A stretch of 64,000 nucleotides of DNA from Rhodothermaceae bacterium (GTDB lineage: Bacteria > Bacteroidota > Rhodothermia > Rhodothermales > Bin80). The position numbers and the translations under genes are program-made. Below, in pieces: positions 19,267 through 29,573 of the stretch. How positions within the stretch are numbered: the first letter of the stretch is position 1; each line of letters opens with the position of its first letter. Below the pieces are notes generated by a model. That model was given only the letters and a program-made list of their open reading frames with translations, made no database searches and was not told the origin of the DNA. Where the stretch lies: positions 1 to 64,000 of the forward strand of contig VXLY01000078.1 in the NCBI GenBank assembly GCA_009841335.1, given 5' to 3'.

Positions 19267-21003
19267 TTATGACATGTACAAAGCTTTAATCTCTTTCTCG
19301 TAACGGGCAAACACGTTTTTTCGGCGTACCTTCAAGGTTGGCGTGAGGTCTCCTCCGTCAATTGTGAATGGTTCTGTGATCAAATGAAATTTTTTCACTT
19401 GTTCATGGGGCGGGAGCGTTAGATTAACCTGATCAATTATGTCCTGAACTTTTCCCCTCAGAACATCCTCGTCGGTGTCTGCACCAAATGAACTTTCCAC
19501 GTAGGCCGCGTCAGTGACGATCAGCGCAGAGCAGAATTTGAATTCGGGACCGATAACCACAGCATGTTCGATCAGCGCATTTGAGGCAAGCGCCACTTCA
19601 ATAGGTACAGGGGCAATGTACTTGCCGGTGGACAGTTTGAAGAGTTGTTTCTTGCGATCGGTGATGTATAAATGCCCATCCTTGTCGAGCTCACCAATGT
19701 CACCTGTATGCAGCCATCCGTCTTCTGCAATTGTTTCGGCCGTAGATTCTGGATTGTTGTAGTATCCACGCATGATGTGAGGGCCTCGTGTCAAGATTTC
19801 ACCGTCCTCGGCAATCTTGACTTCAACATCTCGAATGGCCCTGCCGACTGACCTTGGTCGCATCTGATCGCGTTCGTAGAGCGTTATGACCGGAGAGGTC
19901 TCAGTCAGGCCATATCCCTGACCACAGCAGATACCTAGACCGTTGATAAAAGCTTGAACCTTTGGTGAGAGGGCGGCTCCACCACTGGTAAGCGCTTCCA
20001 GGTTTCCTCCAAAAGGTTCGGCACGTACTTTACTGTACACGAGCTTGTCCGCTAGCTTGTCTAGCAGGGTAGGTTTGGGGTTTTCCACGTCAAACTGTTC
20101 CGCACGCCCGAAAGCCCACCGGGCGATCATTCCAGGGATACCCTTTGTAGCTGCGGCTTTTGCCATCATGCCAGCATGAACCTTTTCGAGCAGTCGTGGC
20201 ACAGTGGTCATGTGAGCCGGCTTCACATGGGCGAGATCCTGCAGGAGCTCATCTGTTGTCTCAATGAAATAAATCGGGCAGGACTTGGAAAGGTAGAAGA
20301 AGGTGGCAATGCGTTCCAGCGAGTGGGACATTGGAAGAAAAGATAACACGCGTGCAGGTACATCAAAAGGCAATCTTTCCGACACGGCAATCGCATTCGT
20401 AGTGAAGTTTGTATGCGTAAGCATGACGCCTTTTGGGTCTCCGGTCGTGCCGGATGTGTAGCACAGTGTAGCGAGATCCTCGCCGCTGACCGCGCTATTA
20501 GTTTGGTCCAAGAGGTCTGGTGTTTCGCTAAGCTGTGCCTCTCCGCGCTTGATCAGCTCATCCATGGTGAGCATCCCCTCGGTGTATTGGCCAAAAAGCC
20601 CTACTATCCACTGCATGTCTGGATAAGACATCAGATCTGCCGGGCACCCGTCGTAAAGCTCCTTTGTCGAGACAACGTATCCGCACACTCCCGCATCGCG
20701 GACGATGTATGCGATTTGACCTTCAGGCTGTGTTGTATAGATAGGCACACTGGCGGCTCCGAGGCGCAACAACGCCTGATCAATAATGAGCCACTCGGTG
20801 CTGTTTTCTGCATGCAGGGCAACCCGATCGCCGCTTCGCACGCCCAAACTGTAGAAGCCCGCAGCGCAAGCGTGCATGCGTGCGCGAAATGTATCGGCGT
20901 CTGTATCAGTCCAGACCCCACCCCGCTTGGTGGAGGCAACAATGCCTGGATTGTGATCTAAACCGAAATCAACAAGTTCACAAACAGTGGAGATAGAATT
21001 CAT
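19267..21003 (-). CDS. Long-chain fatty acid-CoA ligase (AMP-binding enzyme)
   Basis: 578 aa, LCYTSGTTGDPKGVMLTHTNF, GYGLTETSPVITL, DGWLHTGDIGELDKDGHLYITDRKK. Confidence 0.93.
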   Translation of the reverse strand: MNSISTVCELVDFGLDHNPGIVASTKRGGVWTDTDADTFRARMHACAAGFYSLGVRSGDRVALHAENSTEWLIIDQALLRLGAASVPIYTTQPEGQIAYIVRDAGVCGYVVSTKELYDGCPADLMSYPDMQWIVGLFGQYTEGMLTMDELIKRGEAQLSETPDLLDQTNSAVSGEDLATLCYTSGTTGDPKGVMLTHTNFTTNAIAVSERLPFDVPARVLSFLPMSHSLERIATFFYLSKSCPIYFIETTDELLQDLAHVKPAHMTTVPRLLEKVHAGMMAKAAATKGIPGMIARWAFGRAEQFDVENPKPTLLDKLADKLVYSKVRAEPFGGNLEALTSGGAALSPKVQAFINGLGICCGQGYGLTETSPVITLYERDQMRPRSVGRAIRDVEVKIAEDGEILTRGPHIMRGYYNNPESTAETIAEDGWLHTGDIGELDKDGHLYITDRKKQLFKLSTGKYIAPVPIEVALASNALIEHAVVIGPEFKFCSALIVTDAAYVESSFGADTDEDVLRGKVQDIIDQVNLTLPPHEQVKKFHLITEPFTIDGGDLTPTLKVRRKNVFARYEKEIKALYMS

Positions 21004-21146
21004 TGTGTCAGGATTTTGTCTGTATGTTCAGGATTCGCTTTAAGGAGGCACATCGTCTGATGTAACGCCTCATTGAAACACAGGACTATGTCTTTGATTA
21101 TATGGGGTTCCAGTCAAAGAAGAATCCCCGGCAAGCTAATCGTTAT

Positions 21147-21641
21147 ATGGTCCGTAAGGCGAAATTTACGCATATAGATAATGAAAGTGGTGTCCATATG
21201 GTGGATATCTCAGTAAAGGAGTCCTCTGAACGTTGCGCGTCAGCCGAAGGTACGGTACAACTGGGGGCCGATGCATATTCTGCACTTGTCGAAGGGCGCG
21301 TAACCAAGGGGGATGTGCTCACAACAGCCCAGTTGGCAGGAATCATGGGGGCCAAGGAAACCGCCCGCCTCATTCCGCTGTGTCATCCGATAGCGCTTGA
21401 AGCAATAAACCTGACCTTTTCGCTCAATGAAAAGATGTATTCGATCACTGTCCGGGCTGAGGCGACTTCGGTTGGACGTACGGGTGTAGAGATGGAGGTT
21501 TTAACGGCAGTATCAATAGCCTCGTTGGCCATTTACGATATGTGCAAATCTATTTCGAAAGACATTCGTATCACGAACATTCACTTGGTGTCCAAGAAGG
21601 GCGGCGTGCACGGTGTATACCATGCGCATGACAGTCACTGA
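21147..21641 (+). CDS. moaC: Cyclic pyranopterin monophosphate synthase
   Basis: AQLAGIMGAKETARLIPLCHPIALEAINL, GVEMEVLTAVSIASLAIYDMCKS; ORF extends to 21102 but the family start fits M at 21147. Confidence 0.95.
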   Translation: MVRKAKFTHIDNESGVHMVDISVKESSERCASAEGTVQLGADAYSALVEGRVTKGDVLTTAQLAGIMGAKETARLIPLCHPIALEAINLTFSLNEKMYSITVRAEATSVGRTGVEMEVLTAVSIASLAIYDMCKSISKDIRITNIHLVSKKGGVHGVYHAHDSH

Positions 21642-21659
21642 TATCACAAAACGATAAAA

Positions 21660-22658
21660 ATGGATAGTTTATTCGGCTTTGGAAGTTTGCTCATCATCTT
21701 ATTGATCCTGTTCGGGGTCATTATGCTGCTGTACTTTATACCGGTGCGTCTATGGATCACTGCAATTTTCTCAGGTGTTCACCTGAAACTCTTCCGAGAT
21801 CTTGTGGGAATGCGCCTGCGACGCGTTCCACCGGACAGAATTGTAAAACCGCTTATTACTGCACACAAAGCTGGGATCCCTTCTGAGACGCCAAAACTTG
21901 AGGCACATTTCCTGGCCGGAGGTAATGTGCAGCAGGTGATAAATGCGCTCATTTCAGCAGACAAGGCAGACATTGACCTGCCGTTTGAGCGAGCCACAGC
22001 GATTGATCTTGCCGGGCGTGATGTATTTGAGGCTGTGCAGGTTTCAGTAAACCCGAAAGTCATTGAAACCCCACCAATCTCCGCAATTGCAAAGGACGGA
22101 ATACAGTTACGGGCCATCGCGCGTGTTACGGTGCGCGCCAATATCGAGCGGCTGGTAGGTGGCGCAGGTGAAGAAACAATTATTGCCCGTGTAGGCGAGG
22201 GGATTGTTTCTACGATCGGCTCTTCAGACTCGCATGCCGCTGTGCTGGAAAATCCCGATATCATTTCCAAGACCGTATTGGCTAAGGGGCTGGATTCGGG
22301 AACGGCATTCGAAATTCTTTCGATTGATATTGCCGATGTTGATGTTGGAGAAAACATTGGTGCCAAGCTGCAGACAGACCAGGCGGAGGCAGACTTACAG
22401 GTTGCACGCGCGAAGGCTGAAGAGCGGCGTGCAGCTGCAGTGGCACTGGAACAGGAGATGGTCGCCCGTGTGCAGGAGGCGCGCGCCCGTGTTGTAGAAG
22501 CGGAAGCATTGGTACCTGAGGCGATGGCGGATGCTTTCCGCAACGGTCAGTTGGGGGTTATGGATTACTATAACCTGCGCAACATTGAAGCAGATACAGA
22601 TATGCGCTCTGCAATTGGGGGTACAGGTACTGGTACAGGTGAGGATGACAGCAAGTAG
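21660..22658 (+). CDS. floA: Flotillin-like membrane scaffold protein FloA
   Basis: 332 aa, N-terminal [38 protein letters not shown]. Confidence 0.92.
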   Translation: MDSLFGFGSLLIILLILFGVIMLLYFIPVRLWITAIFSGVHLKLFRDLVGMRLRRVPPDRIVKPLITAHKAGIPSETPKLEAHFLAGGNVQQVINALISADKADIDLPFERATAIDLAGRDVFEAVQVSVNPKVIETPPISAIAKDGIQLRAIARVTVRANIERLVGGAGEETIIARVGEGIVSTIGSSDSHAAVLENPDIISKTVLAKGLDSGTAFEILSIDIADVDVGENIGAKLQTDQAEADLQVARAKAEERRAAAVALEQEMVARVQEARARVVEAEALVPEAMADAFRNGQLGVMDYYNLRNIEADTDMRSAIGGTGTGTGEDDSK

Positions 22659-22841
22659 TTAATTAATTGATCCTGTCTTTAGTGGATTTCGAGTGGCCAG
22701 GGTAGCTGATTAGCATTCATGGCAGGAGATGGTTTCCCCGTTTAATTTCCGGGTGATTCGTCTTGTAGATGACTCGTAAAGGCGGGCAACTTCATCTGGG
22801 AAGGTGACAGGTTTCAGCGGATTAGTAACGCTCCCTGCATC

Positions 22842-23318
22842 TCATCGAGAGGTAATGTGAGTATGACGGTCAAAATGTGATGTTGAGACATACTGACGCG
22901 CCGATTGCTTAGTTGCAACGAGGATGGGATCAGTGAACTGATCCAAGACTGCGGTCACCCCGAAGCGTAAGGCATCGCTCAGTGTCGTACCGATGGTGTG
23001 CACATGAGCGTCAATCAGCCCGGGAATCTGTGTATGGTCGTGACCGTCTCGACGAGGGAAGTTATCGGGAAGATCAAGACCGTGTCCAACCTGCCGGACT
23101 TGCCCGTTCTCAATCCACACAACCCACCACTCCCGAAAGACTTCGCCATCAAATACCGTAACATCAACAACAGCAAAGCTCCCTTGGGGTACGCCTCCCA
23201 TTGGGGTCTGCAAGGTCGAGGGTACCGGTAATGTCAAAATTATCCCGATAAACACCACAATTCCAGCACCGAAGCCGGACAAGCTGCTTTTTATCAAGTT
23301 CCGCGTACGCTTGATCAA
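22842..23318 (-). pseudogene. Truncated metal-dependent amidohydrolase (N-terminal part only)
   Basis: 158 aa, VDVTVFDGEVFREWWVVWIENGQVRQVG...IPGLIDAHVHTIGTTLSDALRFGVTAVLD, then ends; rest of the TIM barrel is absent before floA. Confidence 0.7.
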
Positions 23319-24088
23319 GATTTCCTGATCGAAAAACCGCCCACACGGCGGAATCCAAGCGCAGCAACAATCAAAAAAATGAAGGTTTGTCCTACGAGCA
23401 CGATGACATGCAGAAGGATAGGCTGCCCACTATCCATTCCGATAACTTTGAGGGCGAGCTGTGCATGATGATAGGCGGGCAGCACTAGTGCCATGTTCTG
23501 CATAAAATCACTAAAAACATAGATGGGGATCCATAGTCCGGAGAGCATGGACATCGGCAAGAAGATCAGGTTAACGATGGCAACTGCGGATCGCCCCTTC
23601 ACCCATGCACCGATCGCAAGACCCAGTGTACAGAAAGGGACCACACCTGCAAGCAATACTCCAACAAGCGCAAACCACTGCCAACGAAAGAGCGCCACAT
23701 CGGCTGCGTACGCAGCGATGAGAAACAGGGCTGATACGACCGTCGCACCGAATATCAGCGCAGTGGTAATCTTGGCGGAGAAGTATGCACCAACCGGCAT
23801 GGGTGTCGTCTGCTTCAAAAGCAACACTCCTGTATCACGCTCGGTTGCGAGTCCAGCACCAAAGTTAAACAGCGCAGGACCCAATATGCCAAAGACCCCA
23901 TAAGTTGCCAACATATAGGTTTGCATAGGCATCGAGGTTCCGCCGAAATTCAGAATCACACCAAAGAACAGATAGAACACGAGCGGGAATGCCAGTACGG
24001 GGATGGAAAACAGGGGCTCACGCAGCACGTCTATAAACTGGTAGTGCGCCTCTAAAAGATAAACCCGAATACGTCGATCTACGGTCAT
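23315..24088 (-). CDS. ABC-2 type transporter permease
   Basis: 257 aa, six-TM pattern, ATERDTGVLLLKQTTPMPVGAYFSAK. Confidence 0.88.
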   Translation of the reverse strand: MTVDRRIRVYLLEAHYQFIDVLREPLFSIPVLAFPLVFYLFFGVILNFGGTSMPMQTYMLATYGVFGILGPALFNFGAGLATERDTGVLLLKQTTPMPVGAYFSAKITTALIFGATVVSALFLIAAYAADVALFRWQWFALVGVLLAGVVPFCTLGLAIGAWVKGRSAVAIVNLIFLPMSMLSGLWIPIYVFSDFMQNMALVLPAYHHAQLALKVIGMDSGQPILLHVIVLVGQTFIFLIVAALGFRRVGGFSIRKS

Positions 24089-24987
24089 GGAGACTCTTTC
24101 GTAAGGGACAGGAACGCGCTTTCAAGATCAACGGCTTCAACTGTCAGATCCACCAAATCTTCGTCCCGGGCAAGTAGATCTCGTACGAGATCCTCTGGAA
24201 GTGTCGTCTGAACTTCTAAATGACGGCCTCTGACCTTCGCTTGGATCACGCCAGGGAGCTGTGTGATTTCGTCTGGGAGGGTACTTGTGACACAGCGCAC
24301 TAATCGCCCTGCTACATGCAACTTGATCTCCGCTGGAGTGCCGTCAGCGATGCTTTGACCATGATGGATAACGATTACATGGTCAGCAAGTGCATCAACC
24401 TCGGCCAGGTTATGGGTTGAGAGGACTACAGTGACTTCAAGGGTTCGGATTTCATCCCACAACCGGTGCCGTGCATCCACGTCAAGTCCAGTGGTGGGCT
24501 CATCTAAAAACAGAAGTTCGGGATCACCTGCCAGTGCAAGGGCGAACATCACGCGTTGCTTTTGCCCGCCAGAGAGTTTCCCAAATCGGCGTTCAGAGAG
24601 TTCCTCAAGTCCCGCCGTACTAAGTAGTTTCGCGACGGCGAGTGGGGCGGGATAATAGCTGGAGAAAAGTTCAATGTTTTCGCGCACGGTTAGATTTCCA
24701 GAAATCCCAGAAACCTGCAGCATTGCGCCCCGGCGTTCCCGTACTTGCATTGCCCCTGGTTCTTGCCCGAACACACTGACCGAGCCCTGCTGGACGGGTA
24801 AGTTTCCAAGAAGAAGGTTTATTGCAGTCGTCTTGCCAGCCCCATTGGGACCCAACACTTCCAACACCTCACCCTGACGAACCTCCAAATCAAGCTCGTC
24901 CAACGCGAGTATTGATCCATAGTGGTGGGTGACGCCTGACAATCTAGCGAGGACCGATTCATCTGGCTTTGCGACCTGGTTTTTCAT
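24085..24987 (-). CDS. ABC transporter ATP-binding protein
   Basis: GPNGAGKTTAINLLLG, KLSGGQKQRVMFALALAGDPELLFLDEPTTGLD. Confidence 0.95.
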   Translation of the reverse strand: MKNQVAKPDESVLARLSGVTHHYGSILALDELDLEVRQGEVLEVLGPNGAGKTTAINLLLGNLPVQQGSVSVFGQEPGAMQVRERRGAMLQVSGISGNLTVRENIELFSSYYPAPLAVAKLLSTAGLEELSERRFGKLSGGQKQRVMFALALAGDPELLFLDEPTTGLDVDARHRLWDEIRTLEVTVVLSTHNLAEVDALADHVIVIHHGQSIADGTPAEIKLHVAGRLVRCVTSTLPDEITQLPGVIQAKVRGRHLEVQTTLPEDLVRDLLARDEDLVDLTVEAVDLESAFLSLTKESP

Positions 24988-25382
24988 TCGGGCGCTATAA
25001 GATCATTATACCTAGCGACGATAATACTTATGCTGGGTCTAACGTTGAATAATGGAATGCCGGTGTGTGGTTATGTGTTCGGAATATATTCGGGATAGTT
25101 TCAATTTTGCGGTCTTCGCCTTAAGGAGTGGGGCATCTGCGACTGAAGTTAATTCAGCCGTATCAATTCACGCGATTCATCAGAAAACTCCGTAACCTTC
25201 GGGCTACTCAAGTATTTAATTCCCATTAAATTGAACTTTTTAGTAGGTAAATTTTTTGGTCGGTTCGTAGGTGAACTCATGCTAATGCAGTTCAACCAGC
25301 CAGAGTAGTCCTGCTACAATATCCAACAATACCAAGTACCGTAACGCAGACGGCAATAAAAATTCGTTTAGAAGAAGACATC

Positions 25383-26378
25383 GTGTACCAGACGGATATC
25401 CTCCAAGAGGTCTCCCGAACCTTCGCATTGACCATTCCCCAGTTACCTGATCCACTGGGAGTCGTGGTGGGTAATGCCTATTTACTCTGTAGGATTTCAG
25501 ACACTATTGAGGACGAAGAAGCGCTATCGCCATCGCAAAAACGTGAGTTCTCAGACCGCTGGATCGCCGTTGTTGAAGGCAGTAATGATGCACATGAGTT
25601 TGCGCAGGATCTTTCTGGTCTGCTTACTCTATCAGCAACTCGGTACGAGCACGACCTTATCATCAACACGCCCCGAGTCATACGAATTACGCAGAGTTTT
25701 TCCAAATCTCAGCAGCAAATCCTCCAACGCTGCGTGAATATCATGGCAGATGGAATGGCTGTCTTTCAAGAGGGTGCTAACCTCGAAGGATTGAGTGACC
25801 TTGAGCAGTTCAACAGTTATTGTTACCACGTTGCGGGAGTTGTCGGCGAAATGCTGACCGAGCTGTTCTGCGACTATTCCGCCGAGATCGATGCGCGAAA
25901 AAAAGCTCTCTTTGCTCTATCGTCCTCGTTTGGGCAAGGTCTCCAGATGACCAATATCCTCAAAGATTTGTGGGAGGATCGCAACCGAGGTGCGTGTTGG
26001 CTGCCACGGAGCATTTTTCTTGCCTACGACTTTGATCTCAGTTCGCTCTCTAGGCAACATACGGACCCTCGATTTATCCAGGGGTTAAACGAACTCATTG
26101 CTATTGCAAGAGAGCATCTCGATAACGCCCTCCAGTACATCCTCCTGATCCCTCCTCACGAAACCGGAATCCGACGTTTTTGTCTTTGGGCACTCGGAAT
26201 GGCCCTCCCGACCCTGCGACGGATATATAAGAGGCCAACATTCAAGAATGGCCAGGAAGTCAAAATCCCGCGGCGTACTGTCAAGGCTGTCGTCGTATCT
26301 ACGAGTGCACTGGCACGCTCCGATATCGCCCTCAAGACGCTGTTTTTTTTCCTCGGCCGCAACCTGCCCTCCTCTTGA
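25383..26378 (+). CDS. Squalene/phytoene synthase family protein
   Basis: 331 aa, LLCRISDTIEDE and LQMTNILKDLWEDRNRGACWLP Asp-rich motifs. Confidence 0.9.
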   Translation: MYQTDILQEVSRTFALTIPQLPDPLGVVVGNAYLLCRISDTIEDEEALSPSQKREFSDRWIAVVEGSNDAHEFAQDLSGLLTLSATRYEHDLIINTPRVIRITQSFSKSQQQILQRCVNIMADGMAVFQEGANLEGLSDLEQFNSYCYHVAGVVGEMLTELFCDYSAEIDARKKALFALSSSFGQGLQMTNILKDLWEDRNRGACWLPRSIFLAYDFDLSSLSRQHTDPRFIQGLNELIAIAREHLDNALQYILLIPPHETGIRRFCLWALGMALPTLRRIYKRPTFKNGQEVKIPRRTVKAVVVSTSALARSDIALKTLFFFLGRNLPSS

Positions 26379-26858
26379 ATGGAGATTTAGGTTTCCCCTG
26401 TACGATCACCATGAGCGTACGCAGTGACGGCAAATCCCTGAGATATACGATACACCTTCCCGTCTTTTTTACATAGGATCGATCCTGAGCGACAAAGCCC
26501 CCGCCGGGAATCCGGCGCTTAATGCACCCCGTTCTTCCTACTCTTGAAGATGAAAACGGAAAAATTCCGAGCATTATGATGGTGACGGATATGGGTAGCC
26601 AGAACATGATTGACGCTTGACTTAGCTCCCCATACGGAAGCTCGGATGACAGGTTTGCAGCCCGGTTTTCTTGCCCGAAAGACACCAGAGCCCACATCAG
26701 GACGTACCAAATGGGATTCCAGACAGAATTCGTCACAATGAAGCTAAAGTGGAGGCAAATCGCGCACTGATTCGCAGGCTGCGCAGAACCCACGGGCATC
26801 ATCCGCGTAAGTTCAATAAATTGGATTAATTCGTGCCCCAACGAATCCGGGGAACGAG

Positions 26859-28127
26859 TTGCAACAAAAGAGTTTTGCAAGAGACTCGAATACAATGCCA
26901 CGGACATTCAAGATCCCGCAATTTTATCGTAGCCCGATCATATCGGCGCTCAAGACCGCGCGAATGGCGGCAGATCCGCGGAAGAAGGATACTTCTCCCT
27001 CACTTCTGGACTTCGGATCTCTCCACATATGGATTGCCAGGAGTTTTAGCTTTTGCTTTGGTGTGGAAAACGCCGTTGAAATTGCCTATCAAGCAATTGC
27101 GGACAATCCGGGTCGCCGACTGTTCATGCTCTCGGAAATGATTCACAATCCGCATGTGAACAACGACTTGCGCCGACGGGGTATGCATTTCCTTCGTTCA
27201 ACGATGGGGGAACAACTAATCCCTTTCAGTACGCTTTCCCCTACGGACATTATTATTATACCCGCCTTTGGGACCACGCTGGAAATTCTTGAAGAGCTGG
27301 AAGACTTGGGTGTAGATGTGCGAACGTACGATACGACCTGTCCGTTTGTCGAAAAGGTCTGGCGTCGGAGTGCCCAGATAGGGGATAAGGGCTACACCGT
27401 AGTTATTCATGGTAAACGACTTCATGAGGAGTCACGGGCAACCTTTTCGCACGCCAAGGAGCATGCTCCGGTCGTCGTGGTGCGGGATATTGCCGAGGCG
27501 CATGATTTGGCAAAGGTGATCCGTGGGGAGGAAGGGCGAGAATATTTTTTTGACAGGTTCGCTGATCGTTACAGTAAAGGATTTGATCCAGATCGAGATC
27601 TGGAGCGCATCGGCGTGGTGAACCAGACCACCATGTTGGTGAGGGAGACGCAGGCAGTTACGGGCGTTCTGCGGGAAGCCATTGTTGATCGGTACGGTGC
27701 AAAGGACCATTTTGTAGACACCAGCGATACGCTTTGTTACGCCACTCACGAAAATCAGGAAGCAGCAAAAGCGCTGCTGGATCGGCCACTGGATTTGGCG
27801 CTTGTCGTTGGGGGATATAACTCTTCTAACACAAGTCAGATAGTTTCTTTATGTAGTGAGGTGGTACCCACTTACTTTATAGGGAGTGCCGATGATATTG
27901 CAGACAGGAACCGGATACATCATTATGACTATCCGGCCAAGGAAGTGCGCACAACCGTTAATTGGATGCCAACGAACCGTCCAGCATCTATCGCACTGAC
28001 TTCTGGGGCATCCTGCCCGGAAATGTTAATGGATGAAGTGATTCGCAAAGTAGTGGCATTTTTCGAGGGCACATCTTCCTTTGAACAGGCGCTCGCGCCC
28101 TATCAGAATGCCACCGCTGCGGCGTAA
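26859..28127 (+). CDS. ispH: 4-hydroxy-3-methylbut-2-enyl diphosphate reductase
   Basis: 422 aa, SFCFGVENAVEIAYQ, DTTCPFVEKVWRR, VVGGYNSSNTSQI, LTSGASCPE; start may be 26895. Confidence 0.93.
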   Translation: MQQKSFARDSNTMPRTFKIPQFYRSPIISALKTARMAADPRKKDTSPSLLDFGSLHIWIARSFSFCFGVENAVEIAYQAIADNPGRRLFMLSEMIHNPHVNNDLRRRGMHFLRSTMGEQLIPFSTLSPTDIIIIPAFGTTLEILEELEDLGVDVRTYDTTCPFVEKVWRRSAQIGDKGYTVVIHGKRLHEESRATFSHAKEHAPVVVVRDIAEAHDLAKVIRGEEGREYFFDRFADRYSKGFDPDRDLERIGVVNQTTMLVRETQAVTGVLREAIVDRYGAKDHFVDTSDTLCYATHENQEAAKALLDRPLDLALVVGGYNSSNTSQIVSLCSEVVPTYFIGSADDIADRNRIHHYDYPAKEVRTTVNWMPTNRPASIALTSGASCPEMLMDEVIRKVVAFFEGTSSFEQALAPYQNATAAA

Positions 28128-28132
28128 GTCGA

Positions 28133-28693
28133 ATGACGACGCGTGGTATTTGGATTTACATTGTTTTTCTCGCGTCCTGCGATGTCTTCAGTACGCGTAC
28201 ACCTGCACCGCCCGTGGGTGAAGCGGGCACGTGGCTGCAGCCTGTGGCTCCTGACCTCGTTGTTGACAATCTTCGGGCTGCCGTTGAAGAACTTAATGCT
28301 ACCAACTACCGACGGTCCATAGATCTGGAATTCATGTTCACCCCAACTGCTGCCGCACAGGCGCGTGATCCTCAGCGCTGGGCCATTTGGGGGCAGGCCC
28401 AAGAGAATGGCTATTTCACGACAGTCGCGGAAGCCGCGAAGGAGAACACGGGACATTTTCTTCGCCTGGAAGATGTGACCACTGAACTGGGGGATACGAC
28501 ATACACGTTGGAGGCCCATTATGTGCTGTTAATCAAGCACGGAAGCCGGCAAGTTGCCGACTCCCTGCAGGGAAGACTAATCTGGACCATTGCCAGGAAC
28601 CCCGATGGTCTCTGGGCGCTTTCTTGGTGGAAAGACCAAAGCATTGGATCGGCAGATTCCTGGAGTGATCTAAAGGCGGAGTTTGGCAACTAA
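28133..28693 (+). CDS. Hypothetical protein with N-terminal signal/lipoprotein-like segment
   Basis: 186-aa ORF, IWIYIVFLASCDVF, six bases downstream of ispH. Confidence 0.65.
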   Translation: MTTRGIWIYIVFLASCDVFSTRTPAPPVGEAGTWLQPVAPDLVVDNLRAAVEELNATNYRRSIDLEFMFTPTAAAQARDPQRWAIWGQAQENGYFTTVAEAAKENTGHFLRLEDVTTELGDTTYTLEAHYVLLIKHGSRQVADSLQGRLIWTIARNPDGLWALSWWKDQSIGSADSWSDLKAEFGN

Positions 28694-29035
28694 GGGCACT
28701 CTTGTCACCGAATCTGTGGAATGTTCTGATTGAGTAACAGAGAATAATCCGCAAGTGGTGTAAAGATCAAGCCAAATTCAGTAAGTGGTCCGTTTAGCTG
28801 GTCAGCAGTGAACCGCTTACAAGGAAGGCTTAAATGGACTGAACAGGCACGTTGGGACAGAGTATCTACATGCAGTGGGTACAGGGATTAAGGCGAGTTG
28901 TCGGTTTACCAGATACATATTGGTGCGACAGATGTCAAATGCATTGACGGTTATAACCGGGACAATTGCCCAGCGGCCTCGTTTGAAAAATGAATTTCAT
29001 GGTCTTCCATGGAAGTAATTTCCTGAGTTTTTGCA

Positions 29036-29557
29036 GTGATACGCCAAGTCTACATAGCCGGGATGGCAGTCATGGTTCTGCCGTTTTTGTTCGCCGCATG
29101 CAATCCGTTTGCGCCGGCAATTGGAGAAGGAGATCCTTTTGGTGACCTACTGGGCGACCCCAAGACCATTGAAGGCTACTTCGCTAATTTCAGGAATGCG
29201 TATGAACTTCGGGATCTCTCCCTGTATGAACCACTTATTGATTCATCCTTCGTGTTTATCTACACGGATTTTGATACGGGAATTGAGCGGGAGTGGGGGT
29301 TTGGACAGGAGCTCGAAACAACCCGTAGGATGTTCGAGAGTGTTGTAGAAGTGCAGTTACAGTGGAACCAGATAATTTCCAGGCAGGTTTTCGATGAAGG
29401 CAAACGGGCGATTGCGGTGCGGAGCTTTAATCTTGCCATTGGCTTAAATAGTGGCGAGGTATTCAGGGGGGACGGTAACGTAAACTTCCTGCTTACGCGC
29501 GCAGATACAACGCGCGCTTGGCGGTTACTCCGCTGGCGTGATGAAAGTGAACTATAG
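29036..29557 (+). CDS. Hypothetical lipoprotein, NTF2/SnoaL-like
   Basis: 173 aa, lipobox-like VLPFLFAACNPF, NTF2-like pattern, ending RAWRLLRWRDES. Confidence 0.7.
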   Translation: MIRQVYIAGMAVMVLPFLFAACNPFAPAIGEGDPFGDLLGDPKTIEGYFANFRNAYELRDLSLYEPLIDSSFVFIYTDFDTGIEREWGFGQELETTRRMFESVVEVQLQWNQIISRQVFDEGKRAIAVRSFNLAIGLNSGEVFRGDGNVNFLLTRADTTRAWRLLRWRDESEL

Positions 29558-29573
29558 AAAAAAATAATTTCTA

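Noticed and set aside
21779-22543. 254-aa minus ORF antisense to floA
   Set aside because: Low-complexity Ser/Arg/Ala translation typical of an antisense shadow; floA is clearly the coding strand.
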